A DNA stretch of 64,000 nucleotides from CAZWMK01 sp964635065. GTDB taxonomy: Bacteria > Pseudomonadota > Alphaproteobacteria > Sphingomonadales > Sphingomonadaceae. Positions 1-9,897 of this stretch are shown in pieces. The first letter of the stretch is position 1. Every line of letters starts with the position of its first letter. A program made the translations under genes and the position numbers. The DNA lies in the NCBI GenBank assembly GCA_964635065.1, contig CAZWMK010000001.1:6573-70572 (forward strand). Direction: 5' to 3'. The notes under the pieces are model-generated. The model was not told the DNA's origin and did not search any database. It saw only the letters and a program-made list of their open reading frames with translations.

Positions 1-433
1 ACAGCGCGTTCACCACCGAAACCCCGACGCCGTGCAGGCCGCCCGAAACCTTGTAGGCGTTCGAATCCTCGGCGTTATCGAACTTGCCGCCCGCATGGAG
101 CTGGGTCATGATGACCTCGGCCGCCGACACGCCTTCTTCGGGATGGATGCCGGTCGGGATACCGCGGCCATTGTCTTCGATGGTGCACGAACCGTCGGGG
201 TTGAGCGTGATCAGCACACGGTCGCAATAGCCGGCCAGCGCCTCGTCGATGGCATTGTCCGACACTTCGAAGACCATGTGGTGCAGACCCGACCCGTCGT
301 CGGTGTCGCCGATATACATGCCCGGCCGCTTGCGAACCGCGTCGAGGCCTTTCAGAACCTTGATCGATTCCGCGCCATATGCCGCACTGCCTGCCGGGTT
401 TTGCTCGTCGCTCAACGTGTTCTCTTTCCTCAT
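1..433 (-). CDS. gyrB: DNA gyrase subunit B, N-terminal part (cut by left edge)
   Basis: GyrB is the ATPase subunit of DNA gyrase, which introduces negative supercoils in the cytoplasm. The visible 144 residues are the start of the GHKL ATPase domain. They include the N-terminal segment [18 protein letters not shown], the Asn-containing helix [13 protein letters not shown], the nucleotide-binding DNGRGIP near residue 86, and the lid-region [14 protein letters not shown] at the edge. The ATG (complement of 431-433) overlaps the recF stop in an ATGA, so recF and gyrB are translationally coupled. The remainder lies left of the window. Confidence 0.97.
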   Translation of the reverse strand, partial: MRKENTLSDEQNPAGSAAYGAESIKVLKGLDAVRKRPGMYIGDTDDGSGLHHMVFEVSDNAIDEALAGYCDRVLITLNPDGSCTIEDNGRGIPTGIHPEEGVSAAEVIMTQLHAGGKFDNAEDSNAYKVSGGLHGVGVSVVNAL

Positions 434-1530
434 GCGATCCTAAGCTGGCCGCCTGCCACGTCTATATAGGTGACAGGCCCATGTGGCACGTCGAAAAGTG
501 CACGGTCCGTCCCCGTCATCCAGACCTGCGCACCCAGTGCCGCCAGTTGCTGGAATAGCGCCCCGCGCCGTTGCGCGTCCAGATGCGCTGCGACTTCATC
601 GAGCAGCAACAGCGGCTGACGCCCTGTCTTATCGGTCACCAGCGCGGCATGGGCAAGGACCAGCCCCAAAAGCAGCGCCTTTTGTTCGCCGGTCGAACAG
701 CGTGCCGCCGGTTGCCCCTTGGCCTGATGCGTGACAGCGAGATCGACCCTGTGCGGCCCTGTGGTGGTGCGCCCGGCGCTGGCGTCGATGCGGCGCCTTG
801 CCCGTAGCATGTCCGCGATATCGCCGCTCTCGCCGGTCCAGCCATCAAGCGCCAGCGTGGCTTTGGGGAAGGGGCCATCGGGGGCCGCGGCCAGCGCTGC
901 GGAAAGTGCTGCCACGGTGTCGTCACGTGCTGCGGCAAGGGCTGCGCCATGATCGGCCATCTGCCGCTCCAGCGCCGACAGCCACGCCGGATCGGGCGCG
1001 CCATCGCTGGACAGCAAGCGGTTGCGCGCGCGCATCGCCACCTCGTAACGCGCCGCATGATGACCGTGACCGGGATGAAGGGCGAGGGCGAAACGGTCGA
1101 GAAAGCGCCGGCGCCCGCTTGCCGCCTCGGTAAACAGCCGATCCATTGCCGGCGTCAGCCACAAAACCGACAGCCATTCCGCAAGCGAGGACGCCGCAGC
1201 CGACGCGCCATTGATCCTGAGCAGGCGACGGTCGGGCGCCGTCGCGCGTGTGCCGGTGCCGATATCGATGGCCGGATCGTCCCCCACAGCGAGCGTCGCG
1301 GCGATGGCAAAGCCGCCCGGCCCAGCGCTGCGCGCCATGTCCGACAGCGCCACTCCACGCAGACCGCGCCCCGGCGACAACAGCGAAATGGCTTCCAGCA
1401 AATTGGTCTTGCCCGCGCCATTGTCGCCCGTCACGACGACAAGCCCCGGCGCTGCCGTCACCACGGCGGCGGCGTAGGAACGGAAATCGGTCAACGCCAT
1501 ACGCGCGACATGAACCGGACGAGGCTGCAT
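430..1530 (-). CDS. recF: DNA replication and repair protein RecF
   Basis: RecF is an SMC-like ATPase that binds DNA at gaps and helps RecO/RecR load RecA. The 366-residue length is normal. Walker A GDNGAGKT is near residue 36, the ABC signature [11 protein letters not shown] near 280, and Walker [13 protein letters not shown] near 307. I chose the ATG at 1530 because it keeps the first beta strand ([14 protein letters not shown]); the ATG at 1500 would remove it. The gene is coupled to gyrB by a 4-bp overlap. It is separated from dnaN by two genes on the other strand, so the usual dnaN-recF-gyrB run is interrupted here. Confidence 0.96.
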   Translation of the reverse strand: MQPRPVHVARMALTDFRSYAAAVVTAAPGLVVVTGDNGAGKTNLLEAISLLSPGRGLRGVALSDMARSAGPGGFAIAATLAVGDDPAIDIGTGTRATAPDRRLLRINGASAAASSLAEWLSVLWLTPAMDRLFTEAASGRRRFLDRFALALHPGHGHHAARYEVAMRARNRLLSSDGAPDPAWLSALERQMADHGAALAAARDDTVAALSAALAAAPDGPFPKATLALDGWTGESGDIADMLRARRRIDASAGRTTTGPHRVDLAVTHQAKGQPAARCSTGEQKALLLGLVLAHAALVTDKTGRQPLLLLDEVAAHLDAQRRGALFQQLAALGAQVWMTGTDRALFDVPHGPVTYIDVAGGQLRIA

Positions 1531-1593
1531 CGCGTCTGTCCTAGCCGTTCGGCGCGGCGGCTGCTAGGCCGGTCGGACGACAGGGGAAAAGAC

Positions 1594-2349
1594 ATGGCGC
1601 TGGCGCCTGAAACCTATGCGCTGCTGACAGCCATTGCCGCACTGGCCGGATTCATCGATGCCATCGCCGGTGGCGGTGGTTTGCTGACCGTCCCCGCCAT
1701 GCTGTCAGCCGGGATTCCGCCGCTCAACGTGCTGGCCACCAACAAGCTGCAATCGGTGTTCGGCGCGGTCGTCGCGACATGGAATTATGCACAAAAAGGC
1801 CTGATCGACGCGCCGCGCCTGCCAATGACGGTCGCCATCGTCTTTGCCGGTTCGCTCCTGGGGGCATGGCTGGTGCAAATGATCACAAGCGACGTGCTGG
1901 CCATTCTCGTGCCGCTGCTGCTGATGCTGGTGGCCGCCTATGTGCTGCTGTCACCCCGCATGCACGACGAGGACGCCCATCAGCGCATCACGCCCGGTGC
2001 TTATATGCCGGTTGCCGGCAGCATCGGGTTTTACGATGGCTTTTTCGGCCCGGGCACGGGGTCCTTTTTCACGACCAGCCTTGTCGCCTTGCGCGGCATG
2101 GGCCTGACGCGCGCGGCGGCCCATACCAAGCTTTTGAACTGCACCAGTAATTTTGCCGGCATGATCATGCTGGCCATGGGCGGCCATACCGTGTGGCTTC
2201 TCGGCCTGACGATGGCTTTGGGCGCCATGGGCGGCGCCTGGCTTGGGACACATACCGCGCTTCGCTTTGGCGCGCGGGTCATCAGGCCACTTCTGATCGT
2301 CACATCACTGACGCTGACAGGGCGCCTGCTCTATCAGGCACTGACCTGA
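1594..2349 (+). CDS. TauE/SafE-family (DUF81) membrane permease
   Basis: This is a predicted inner-membrane transporter of 251 residues. The sequence is a run of hydrophobic segments and carries the family's N-terminal glycine-rich motif (GFIDAIAGGGGLLTVPAML) followed by ATNKLQSVFG. The second repeat carries the related GFYDGFFGPGTGSFF and HTKLLNCTSNFAG. Members export sulfite, sulfoacetate or other organosulfur anions, but the substrate cannot be told from sequence. An AGGGGAAAAG purine stretch lies just upstream of the ATG at 1594. It sits head to head with recF and is followed by an unrelated secreted protein. Confidence 0.9.
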   Translation: MALAPETYALLTAIAALAGFIDAIAGGGGLLTVPAMLSAGIPPLNVLATNKLQSVFGAVVATWNYAQKGLIDAPRLPMTVAIVFAGSLLGAWLVQMITSDVLAILVPLLLMLVAAYVLLSPRMHDEDAHQRITPGAYMPVAGSIGFYDGFFGPGTGSFFTTSLVALRGMGLTRAAAHTKLLNCTSNFAGMIMLAMGGHTVWLLGLTMALGAMGGAWLGTHTALRFGARVIRPLLIVTSLTLTGRLLYQALT

Positions 2350-2399
2350 CCTGATGTTCATGCTAGCATGATAATAACCGCCTGTTCCTGAAAGGACGC

Positions 2400-3149
2400 A
2401 TGATGCGCCTGGTTCTTGCCCTTGTCCTGACCTGTCTCGCCCTGCCCGCCGCAACCGTCGCTGTCGCCGGCACAACCGCCAGCTATGTCAACGGCGATGG
2501 CAAACGGCTTGTTCTCGATGTCGGCGACAATGGCGCCATCCGCATCGGCGGCGTCGAACCGCAGCAATATGGCATCATTGAAAACGACGAACTTTATCTC
2601 GTCGAAACGCGGTCGGGCGCCCCCAAGGTGGCGCGCCTGCGCGACATTTCCGCCGCCTTCGATCAGGTGATGGGGCCGATGCTGAAAGGCCTGTTCGATG
2701 CCGCGGCCAAGGCGCCGGCACCACGCGCCGGCCTGCGCATCGAAAAGGGCAGCGCCACCAGCTTTGCCGGTTTTCAGGGCCAGAGCTATCGCATCACCGG
2801 CATCGATCCCGGAAATCCGTCGCGGACGGTTGACTGGATCGTCTCGAACGATCCCGCGCTGGCACCTGTCGGACGGGGGCTGCAAATGTTTCTGGAAAGC
2901 ACGATGGTACTTGCTGCGCCCTTCCTCGGGCCGCAAACCAACGACATGATCGCCGACATTCGCCGCACTTTCGCGCTTGGCACCCCGCTGTCGGCACCGG
3001 GACAATTCCAGATCGAAACTGTAAAACCTGCCGATTTTCCGGCAGGTCATTTCACCCTTCCTGCCCCGCCGCAAACGGTCGATGACATCGTCGGCGGCAT
3101 GAAACAGGGGATGCAGCAGGCCGCCGAGGCGCTGGCCCCGGCGAAATGA
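2400..3149 (+). CDS. Secreted hypothetical protein
   Basis: I do not recognise the family. The 249-residue protein begins with a clear Sec signal peptide (MMRLVLALVLTCLALPAATVAVAG, cleavage near residue 23), so it is probably periplasmic. The mature part starts with a beta-rich segment (GDGKRLVLDVGDNGAIRIGG) and ends in a helical tail (MKQGMQQAAEALAPAK). No cysteines are visible in the mature protein and no catalytic motif stands out. It is the last plus-strand gene before convergent dnaN, 25 bp away. Confidence 0.75.
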   Translation: MMRLVLALVLTCLALPAATVAVAGTTASYVNGDGKRLVLDVGDNGAIRIGGVEPQQYGIIENDELYLVETRSGAPKVARLRDISAAFDQVMGPMLKGLFDAAAKAPAPRAGLRIEKGSATSFAGFQGQSYRITGIDPGNPSRTVDWIVSNDPALAPVGRGLQMFLESTMVLAAPFLGPQTNDMIADIRRTFALGTPLSAPGQFQIETVKPADFPAGHFTLPAPPQTVDDIVGGMKQGMQQAAEALAPAK

Positions 3150-3166
3150 AATCCGGCTGCAAGCGC

Positions 3167-3187
3167 GATGCGGGTCAGACCCGCATC
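3167..3187. repeat. Inverted repeat over the dnaN stop codon
   Basis: GATGCGGGT and ACCCGCATC form a perfect 9-bp stem with a 3-nt loop. The dnaN stop codon overlaps the stem-loop boundary (complement of 3175-3177). No T-run follows on either strand, so it is not a standard intrinsic terminator. It lies exactly between the converging secreted-protein gene and dnaN. Confidence 0.5.
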
Positions 3188-4275
3188 GGCATCAGCACAT
3201 AAAGCGCAGGGCTGTTACCGCCCTCGCGGATCAGCGTGGGCGCACTGGCATCGGCAAGATGCAACTCGACGATGTCGGTTTCGACTTCGCCCAGAATATC
3301 GAGGAGATAACGGGCGTTAAAACCGATGTCGAAAGCGGCGGCCTCATAGTCGGCTGCAACTTCTTCGGTCGCCGTGCCATTTTCAGGGCTGGTGACCGAC
3401 AGTCCAAGTTTGCCGGTATCGAGGCTGAGCTTGACCGCACGGGTCTTTTCGCTGGCGATCGCCGACACGCGATCGACGCCTTCGGCCAGCGCCCTGGTTT
3501 CGATCTTGAGCAGACGGTCGTTTGCCGTCGGGATGACGCGGCTGTAATCAGGGAAGGTGCCATCGATCAGCTTGCTGGTCAGGATGGCATTGCCCAGAAG
3601 AAAACGGATCTTCGACGCCGACAGCGACATTTCGACCGTGCCATCCACCTCGTCGAGCAGCTTGCGGACTTCGCCCACGCATTTGCGCGGCACGATAACG
3701 TCGGGCATGTCCGCAGCACCTTCGGGGCAGGGCAGTTGCACACGGGCCAGACGATGGCCGTCCGTGGCAACGGCGCGCAGGTTGCCGTCGGCGACGTGCA
3801 TGAAGATGCCGTTCAGATAATAACGCGTTTCCTCGGTCGAGATGGCAAAGCGCGTCTTGTCGATGATCTGGCGCAGCGTCGCCGCCGGCAGCACAAAGCG
3901 GGTGGGCAGGTCGCTTTCGGCGATCACCGGAAAATCGTCGCGTGGCAAGGTGGCCAGCGTGAAGCGCGCTCGACCGGCCACAACAGACATGCGGTCGTCC
4001 GACACGGCCAGTTCGACCTGGGCGCCATCGGGCAACTTGCGGGCAATGTCGAACAGCGTATGCGCCGAAACCGTCGTCGCCCCTGGCGCCTCGACATGCG
4101 CGGCCACGGCTTCGACAACCTGAAGGTCCAGATCGGTCGCCATCAGGCGCAAACCGTCGCCTTGCGCTTCGATCAGCACATTCGACAGGATCGGAATGGT
4201 ATTGCGCCGTTCGACCACAGACTGCACATGCGCCAGCGACTTGAGCAGTGCCGAGCGTTCAACCGTCGCCTTCAT
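3175..4275 (-). CDS. dnaN: DNA polymerase III subunit beta (sliding clamp)
   Basis: The beta clamp is a ring-shaped processivity factor that tethers DNA polymerase III and other clamp-binding proteins to DNA. At 366 residues it matches the family. It has the three repeated clamp domains, beginning MKATVERSALLKSLAHVQSVVERRNTIPILSN, with FLGNAILTSKLIDGTFPDY in the middle of the protein and the typical C-terminus YVLMPMRV. No dnaA lies beside it, as is common in alphaproteobacteria where dnaN is not at the origin. The origin is about 32 kb away in this window. Confidence 0.98.
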   Translation of the reverse strand: MKATVERSALLKSLAHVQSVVERRNTIPILSNVLIEAQGDGLRLMATDLDLQVVEAVAAHVEAPGATTVSAHTLFDIARKLPDGAQVELAVSDDRMSVVAGRARFTLATLPRDDFPVIAESDLPTRFVLPAATLRQIIDKTRFAISTEETRYYLNGIFMHVADGNLRAVATDGHRLARVQLPCPEGAADMPDVIVPRKCVGEVRKLLDEVDGTVEMSLSASKIRFLLGNAILTSKLIDGTFPDYSRVIPTANDRLLKIETRALAEGVDRVSAIASEKTRAVKLSLDTGKLGLSVTSPENGTATEEVAADYEAAAFDIGFNARYLLDILGEVETDIVELHLADASAPTLIREGGNSPALYVLMPMRV

Positions 4276-4437
4276 CCGAACCTGTTCCCCCTGAACCCTT
4301 TGCCGCCACGCGCGGACTTTGGCCTATTTTGCACAGCGCCGCCGCAGCCTCAAGCGCCAGCGCACAGTTCGGCGCAGTTATTCCTGCCCGCCCTGTTCCG
4401 GCTTGCAGCGCAGACGGCTTTGCGTCATCCATGGACC

Positions 4438-6315
4438 ATGTTGCAGCGCTATCGCCAGATGACGGAAAATCCGCTCTTCTCCGGATTTCTTCTGCTGTTT
4501 CTGGCCGGTTTTGCCACCTTGATGGTCGCGCAATGGCGCTTTGCCACCGGCAGCACCATGGCCGTGGCGCAACAGGTCCGCAGCGAAGCGGCTGAACTGA
4601 AACTGCGGCTCAGCGACGCCGAAACTCGCCAGCGCGCCTACATGCTGTCGGGCGACCCACGCGATCTGGCGGCGTTCGAAGCGTCGCGCAACCTCATTTT
4701 CAGCGCCTATGATGCGCTTGGTCGCACGGTCGCGAGTGACCCGCATCAAGCCGAGCGCGTGCATCAGTTGCGACGGGCAATCGAAAGCCGCTTGGCCGAC
4801 CTTCTGGCAATGACGCGCTATGTGAAGCTCGACCAGCGCGATCAGGCGCTGGCCCTGATGCGCGGGCATGGCGGTCAAAGCAGCATGGACGACGCGCGCC
4901 GCATCCTTGATGCCATCCTCACTGACGAAGCCCGCCATCTCGAACAGATGCAGGGCGATTTACTGATCAGCGGCTGGCTGACCCGCGGCGGCCTGATTGC
5001 CAGTCTCATGCTTGCGACGTTCATGGCAGTGCAGACTCAGCGGCGCAGTGAAATTCAGTTGCGCGAGCTGTCGCAGTCAAATGCAGCGCTGGAAGAGGCC
5101 TATGCCAGCCTGCAACGCGAAACCGAAAGCCGCCTCATGACCGAACAGGCCTTGCGGCAGGCGCAGAAAATGGAAGCGCTGGGCAGCCTGACCGGTGGGA
5201 TCTCGCACGATTTCAACAATATGCTCGCCATCGTCATCGGCAGCCTCGACATGCTGTCGCGGCGCATGGGCCCCGATGCCGAACCGCGTCTCATGCGGCT
5301 CATCGACAATGCCATGTCCGGCGCCAACCGCGCCGCCACCCTGACGCAGCGGCTGCTCAGCTTTGCCCGGATGCAGCCGCTCGAACCGCAAACACTCGAT
5401 GTCGGGTTGCTGGTCAACGGCATGGTCGAGTTGCTGCGCCGGACGCTTGGCGAAATGGTCGAGCTGAAAACCACCATTGCCCCCGCCTTGTGGCGCACAC
5501 GCGCTGACCCCGGCCAGCTGGAAAACGCCATCGTCAACCTCGCGGTCAACGCACGCGATGCCATGCCGGGTGGCGGCCTTTTGACCCTGGCCGTCGACAA
5601 TATCGAGATTGCGGCAGACGTCAGCCAGACCATACAGCCCGGCGCCTATGTCCGCCTGCGCGTCACAGACACCGGCATGGGAATGAGCGCCGACATCATT
5701 TCGCGCGCCTTCGATCCCTTTTTCACCACAAAGGGCGTCGGCAAGGGCACGGGACTGGGCCTCAGTCAGGTCTATGGCTTCGTTACCCAGACGGGTGGGC
5801 ACATCGACATCAGTTCGCAACCCGGCAGCGGCACCACCATTGCCATCCTGCTTCCCCGCGATTCCGAACCGGCAACACGGGCCGATGACGTCGGCCAGAT
5901 CATGATTGAAACCAGCCTGCCCCATGCCAGAAACGGCGAAGTCATCCTGGTCGTCGAGGACGAGGACGATGTGCGGCAGATGTCATGCGATGCCTTGCGC
6001 GAACTGGGCTATGACGTGATCAGCGCCGGAAGCGGCCCGGAAGCGCTGGAACGCGCGGCCGGGCACGCGCGAATCGACTTGCTGTTCAGCGACATCGTCA
6101 TGCCCGGCATGACCGGCGGCCAACTGGCGCAGACGATGCGCCTTGAACGCCCCGGCCTGCCGGTCCTCTATGTCACCGGCTATGCCGCCGACAGCCGGAT
6201 GCTGGAAGATCCGGAAACCGGCGCTGTCTTTCTGACCAAGCCTTTCACCCACGCCCAGCTGGCGCAAAAAGTGCGTCAGGTGCTCGACGCCGGCGTCTCC
6301 AGCGCGACGACATAA
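4438..6315 (+). CDS. Hybrid sensor histidine kinase with CHASE3-like sensor and receiver domain
   Basis: This is a membrane-bound hybrid two-component kinase of 625 residues. In order it has TM1 (about residues 18-36), a periplasmic helical domain with the CHASE3-like stretch TRQRAYMLSGDPRDL, TM2 (about 178-200), a coiled coil, a HisKA segment with GGISHDFNNML (His near 257), and a HATPase domain (N-box NAIVNLAVNARDAM, VTDTGMGM, GKGTGLGLSQVYG). A C-terminal receiver follows, with acidic VVEDEDD, phospho-acceptor Asp in LLFSDIVMPGMTGG near 551, and Lys in LTKPF. The long open frame upstream of 4438 is the antisense of dnaN and is not coding. The signal sensed is unknown. The 3' end overlaps the convergent CoA-transferase remnant by 40 bp. 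Confidence 0.92.
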   Translation: MLQRYRQMTENPLFSGFLLLFLAGFATLMVAQWRFATGSTMAVAQQVRSEAAELKLRLSDAETRQRAYMLSGDPRDLAAFEASRNLIFSAYDALGRTVASDPHQAERVHQLRRAIESRLADLLAMTRYVKLDQRDQALALMRGHGGQSSMDDARRILDAILTDEARHLEQMQGDLLISGWLTRGGLIASLMLATFMAVQTQRRSEIQLRELSQSNAALEEAYASLQRETESRLMTEQALRQAQKMEALGSLTGGISHDFNNMLAIVIGSLDMLSRRMGPDAEPRLMRLIDNAMSGANRAATLTQRLLSFARMQPLEPQTLDVGLLVNGMVELLRRTLGEMVELKTTIAPALWRTRADPGQLENAIVNLAVNARDAMPGGGLLTLAVDNIEIAADVSQTIQPGAYVRLRVTDTGMGMSADIISRAFDPFFTTKGVGKGTGLGLSQVYGFVTQTGGHIDISSQPGSGTTIAILLPRDSEPATRADDVGQIMIETSLPHARNGEVILVVEDEDDVRQMSCDALRELGYDVISAGSGPEALERAAGHARIDLLFSDIVMPGMTGGQLAQTMRLERPGLPVLYVTGYAADSRMLEDPETGAVFLTKPFTHAQLAQKVRQVLDAGVSSATT

Positions 6316-7229
6316 TCCGCCTCGGTTTGTTCGCGAATCGCCTCGGGCGTCACACCGGCCGCGCATTCGATCAGGCGAAAAGGCGCCCCCTTGCGATCGG
6401 CACGCGCAAAGACGCCAAGATTGGTGATGACCATATCCACGACATTGAGACCGGTCAGCTGCAGCGTGCAGCGTTTACGGAATTTCGGCGCCCCAGCCCT
6501 GGTGCAATGTTCCATGAGGACGATGATCCGCCGCACGCCCGCCACCAGATCCATGGCGCCGCCCATGCCCTTGACCAGTTTTCCAGGCACCATCCAGTTC
6601 GCGAGATCGCCGTTTTCCGCCACTTCCATGCCGCCAAGGATCGACAGATCAAGGTGGCCGCCACGGACCATGGCAAAACTGGTTGCGCTGTCGACATAGG
6701 TGGTGCGGCGCAATTCGGTAATGGCCTGCTTGCCGGCATTGATAATGGCGGCGTATTCGCTGCCCGCCAGGGGAAATGGCCCAAGGCCCATCATGCCGTT
6801 TTCGCCATGCAGCGTGATGCCGATGCCGGGCGGGTGAAAGGCATCGGGATCGTGGCTCCCCGGCGCGATCAGTTCCTCCACTTCGGCCACGCAGACGCGC
6901 GCGCACATGGCCGCGAGCGGATTGAAGTTGCGCGCGCTCTTGCGGAAGATGAGATTGCCGTATCTGTCACCCTTCCACACCTTGACGATGGCAATATCGG
7001 CATTGAGCGCGGTTTCCATGAGATAGGCTTCGCCAGCGAAAACCCGCTGTTCCTTGCCGTCTGCCACGACTGTCCCGACTCCGGTCCGCGTGTAGAAGGC
7101 CGGAATGCCCGCGCCGCCCGCCCGCATGCGCTCAGCCAACGTGCCTTGCGGATCGAACTCGATGGCGATTTCGCCCGCCATGTACAACTGCTCGAACAGA
7201 TCGTTCTCGCCGACATAGCTGCAGATCAT
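6276..7229 (-). pseudogene. Decayed scoA-scoB (3-oxoacid CoA-transferase) in-frame chimera
   Basis: The frame reads as the middle of a CoA-transferase A subunit fused to most of the B subunit. Residues about 4-133 match ScoA (SYVGENDLFEQLYMAGE, GGAGIPAFYTRTGVGTVVADG, RKSARNFNPLAAM). The frame then jumps into ScoB just before the catalytic-Glu motif GENGMMGLGPFPLAG and continues through MVRGGHLDLSILGGMEV to a normal C-terminus. Missing are the first 70 or so ScoA residues, the ScoA C-terminus and the ScoB N-terminus. Homology continues a few codons upstream of the ATG (SRQVSK) and then meets an in-frame TAG (complement of 7248-7250). This argues for a broken operon, although a short expressed chimera cannot be excluded. 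Confidence 0.8.
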
Positions 7230-7378
7230 CTTGCTGACTTGCCGCGACTACATCAGGATAAATCTTGCTTCTGGCCAAGGCCCCCTCCCGCGACACAACC
7301 GGGCAGGCTATCGCCCACGCATGGAAAAGAAAAGCGTCGGCACTGGCAGCATCGGCGGCGCTGGGCTAGACCTGCACC

Positions 7379-8020
7379 ATGCCACCATTGATCTATCTCG
7401 CGCGCCATGCCGAAACCATCTTCAACCGCGACGCCCGGATGCAGGGCAATGCCGCACACACGCCGTTGACGCGCGATGGCATCGCGCAGGCCGAGGCAAT
7501 GGGCACGGCGCTGGCCCGTCACTTCGGCACCAAGCCCGATCTTGCCATCTGGGCCTCTCCTACCGGGCGCACATTGCAGACGGCTTCGATCATCGCCGAA
7601 CATCTCGGCCTTTACTATTTCGACATCACGACCGATGCCCGCCTTGCGGAAATCAACGTCGGCGCATGGGTCGGACAGCGTTATCATGATATCGTAAAGG
7701 CGCATGGCCCGATCGTCTGTCCCGAACGCCGGCTGTTCAGCCAGAGACCACCGGGCGGCGAATGGTATCCCGACATGGCTGCGCGCCTGAAAGCATGGCT
7801 GACGGCGCTGCCGGACGACCGCCCCGTGCTGGCGATCAGCCATGGCCTGACGTCGCGCGTGCTGCGCGGTCATCTTGTTGGCGGCACCCCCTTCGAGCCT
7901 GGCTGTGTACCGATCGCGCCCGAAGCCCCGCAGGGCACGGTGTTCCGTATCGCCGGCAGCGTCGAATCCATGCTGCATGTCGGCACCGGATCGACAGGCG
8001 GGCATCGACAAGGTTTTTAG
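7379..8020 (+). CDS. Histidine phosphatase family protein (phosphoglycerate mutase-like)
   Basis: This 213-residue protein is of the branched phosphohistidine phosphatase superfamily. The catalytic RHAET is at residues 9-13, followed by the phosphate-binding loop region with Arg and Asn (NRDARMQGN), SPTGRTLQTA, the acid/base LAEINVGAW, and the second catalytic His in LAISHGLTSRVLRG. These features fit a soluble phosphatase or mutase; the substrate is not evident. The next gene starts 5 bp after its stop, so the two are probably co-transcribed. Confidence 0.88.
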   Translation: MPPLIYLARHAETIFNRDARMQGNAAHTPLTRDGIAQAEAMGTALARHFGTKPDLAIWASPTGRTLQTASIIAEHLGLYYFDITTDARLAEINVGAWVGQRYHDIVKAHGPIVCPERRLFSQRPPGGEWYPDMAARLKAWLTALPDDRPVLAISHGLTSRVLRGHLVGGTPFEPGCVPIAPEAPQGTVFRIAGSVESMLHVGTGSTGGHRQGF

Positions 8021-8025
8021 GCCCC

Positions 8026-8568
8026 ATGCCGCGCTGGCCTGTCATCCTTGCTCTGCTTGGCCCATGGCTCGCCCTTGCACCGGCGCAGGCCGCGCAACCG
8101 GTGCGACAGTCGCTCGGCGTCTTCGGCGACTGGGCGGTATTCCGTGACGGCAAGGGCGCGACCTTGCGCTGCTATGCCATCGCCATGCCGGAATACAGCC
8201 ACGGCGCATTCACCGGTGAGAAAAAACAAGCAGAAACCGCCGCCAGCGTCGGCACATGGCCTTTGCAGCGCGTGCGCGAGCAGGTGCATTTCATCCTGAG
8301 CCGCGCAGTCGCACCAGACAAACCGGTAGCGTTGCGGGTCGGGCGGCACCGGTTCCAGCTCGTCGCGCGCGGGACGCAGGCTTGGGCAGCCGATGCCGCC
8401 ACTGATCGCGCCATCGTGGCCGCCATGCGCGGGGCCAACAGCATGGAAGCCAGTGGACAGACGGTGGACGGCAGGCGTGTGCGCGACATTTACCGCTTGC
8501 AGGCCGTTGCCTCTGCTCTTGATGCCGCAACGCTGGGTTGCCCCGCACCGGCGTCCAGTCGACGCTGA
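8026..8568 (+). CDS. Invasion-associated locus B (IalB)-like secreted protein
   Basis: This 180-residue protein has a Sec signal peptide ([18 protein letters not shown], cleavage near residue 24). The motif after it, [22 protein letters not shown], is characteristic of the IalB family (FGDW followed by a Cys-containing strand). A second Cys (LGCPAP) is near the end, which may form a disulfide. It is probably periplasmic. IalB was named from Bartonella, but relatives occur widely in free-living alphaproteobacteria, so no invasion role is implied. It precedes rlmN. Confidence 0.72.
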   Translation: MPRWPVILALLGPWLALAPAQAAQPVRQSLGVFGDWAVFRDGKGATLRCYAIAMPEYSHGAFTGEKKQAETAASVGTWPLQRVREQVHFILSRAVAPDKPVALRVGRHRFQLVARGTQAWAADAATDRAIVAAMRGANSMEASGQTVDGRRVRDIYRLQAVASALDAATLGCPAPASSRR

Positions 8569-8633
8569 TCCCGGCGGCGGCGCGGCAGGCGGGATGCGGC
8601 GGCGATGTTGGCAAAAGCACGCAGGCATATTAC

Positions 8634-9833
8634 ATGCCGCCAATGCAGATCCCCGGCGCCATTGACCCCATGACCGTCCCGCGCGACATGCCCGCGCGCG
8701 CGGACGGCCGTATCGACCTTGTCGGCCTGAGCCGCGAACAATTGCGTAACGCGCTGATCGCAGCCGGGATTCCCGAAGCGCAGGCCAAGATGCGCAGCAA
8801 TCAGATCTGGGGCTGGGTCTATCATCGCGGGGTCACCGAATTCGATGCGATGACCAACATCGCCAAGGACGCGCGCGCGATTCTCGCCGACCGATTCGTC
8901 ATCGGCCGCCCCGAAGTCGTCACCGCGCAGATTTCCAGCGACGGCACGCGCAAATGGCTTTTGCGCAGTCCTGATGCGCAGGAATATGAAATGGTGTTCA
9001 TCCCCGACGCGGATCGCGGCACGCTGTGCGTGTCGAGCCAGGTCGGCTGCACCCTGAACTGCCGTTTCTGCCACACCGGCACGATGAAGCTCGTCAGGAA
9101 CCTGACACCGGGCGAAATCGTCGGACAGGTGATGCTGGCGCGCGACGCGCTGGGCGAATGGCCCAGCCCCCCCGACGGGCGGTTGCTGACCAACATCGTC
9201 ATGATGGGCATGGGCGAACCGCTTTATAATTTCGACAACGTCAAACAGGCGCTGACCGTGGTGATGGACGGCGACGGCCTGTCGCTGTCGCGCCGCCGCA
9301 TCACCCTGTCGACGTCCGGGGTCGTGCCGATGATGGCGCGTGCAGGCGCGGAAATCGGCGTCAACCTTGCCGTCTCGCTCCACGCCGTCACCAAGGAGGT
9401 GCGCGACGAAATCGTGCCGATCAACAAGAAGTACGGTATCGACGAACTGCTGAAAGCCTGCGCCAGTTATCCGGGGTCGAACAACGCCAGACGCATCACA
9501 TTTGAATATGTCATGCTGAAGGACAAGAACGACAGCGATGCCGATGCGCGTGAATTGGTGCGCCTGTTGCGGCACTATCGCATTCCGGCCAAGGTCAATC
9601 TCATCCCGTTCAACCCTTGGCCGGGCGTCGGCTATGAATGTTCCGATGACGAACGTATCGCCCGTTTCTCGGACATTATTTTCAAGGCAGGTATTTCCGC
9701 ACCTGTCAGGACACCGCGCGGTCGCGATATCATGGCCGCATGTGGTCAATTGAAGTCGGCATCGGAAAAGATCAGTCGTGCCGAACTTGACCGCCGCGCG
9801 GCGGAAAAGGAAAAACTCTGGGAAACGACTTGA
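8634..9833 (+). CDS. rlmN: 23S rRNA (adenine2503-C2)/tRNA (adenine37-C2)-methyltransferase RlmN
   Basis: RlmN is a radical-SAM enzyme that methylates C2 of A2503 in 23S rRNA and of A37 in some tRNAs. The 4Fe-4S-binding CxxxCxxC is visible as [11 protein letters not shown]. Other landmarks are [21 protein letters not shown], the SAM-binding NLAVSLHAV, and the C-terminal catalytic-Cys region [13 protein letters not shown] chose the ATG at 8634 (MPPMQIPG) because it fits the normal N-terminus. An in-frame ATG at 8538 would overlap the preceding gene by 31 bp. The length is 399 residues. Confidence 0.95.
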   Translation: MPPMQIPGAIDPMTVPRDMPARADGRIDLVGLSREQLRNALIAAGIPEAQAKMRSNQIWGWVYHRGVTEFDAMTNIAKDARAILADRFVIGRPEVVTAQISSDGTRKWLLRSPDAQEYEMVFIPDADRGTLCVSSQVGCTLNCRFCHTGTMKLVRNLTPGEIVGQVMLARDALGEWPSPPDGRLLTNIVMMGMGEPLYNFDNVKQALTVVMDGDGLSLSRRRITLSTSGVVPMMARAGAEIGVNLAVSLHAVTKEVRDEIVPINKKYGIDELLKACASYPGSNNARRITFEYVMLKDKNDSDADARELVRLLRHYRIPAKVNLIPFNPWPGVGYECSDDERIARFSDIIFKAGISAPVRTPRGRDIMAACGQLKSASEKISRAELDRRAAEKEKLWETT

Positions 9834-9897
9834 TTAGCATCTGAAATCGGGTTGTTATCAGCATGGTCTGCACTGCCATGGAGGCGTTGCCTGCATC

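Noticed and set aside
1..4275. Possible second origin near gyrB-recF-dnaN
   Set aside because: No DnaA box and no dnaA gene were seen there; the ppsR-hemE gap fits the alphaproteobacterial origin.
3259..4437. Long open frame in phase with the hybrid kinase, antisense to dnaN
   Set aside because: It is the complement of the conserved dnaN gene; kinase homology begins only after the ATG at 4438, with a membrane helix.
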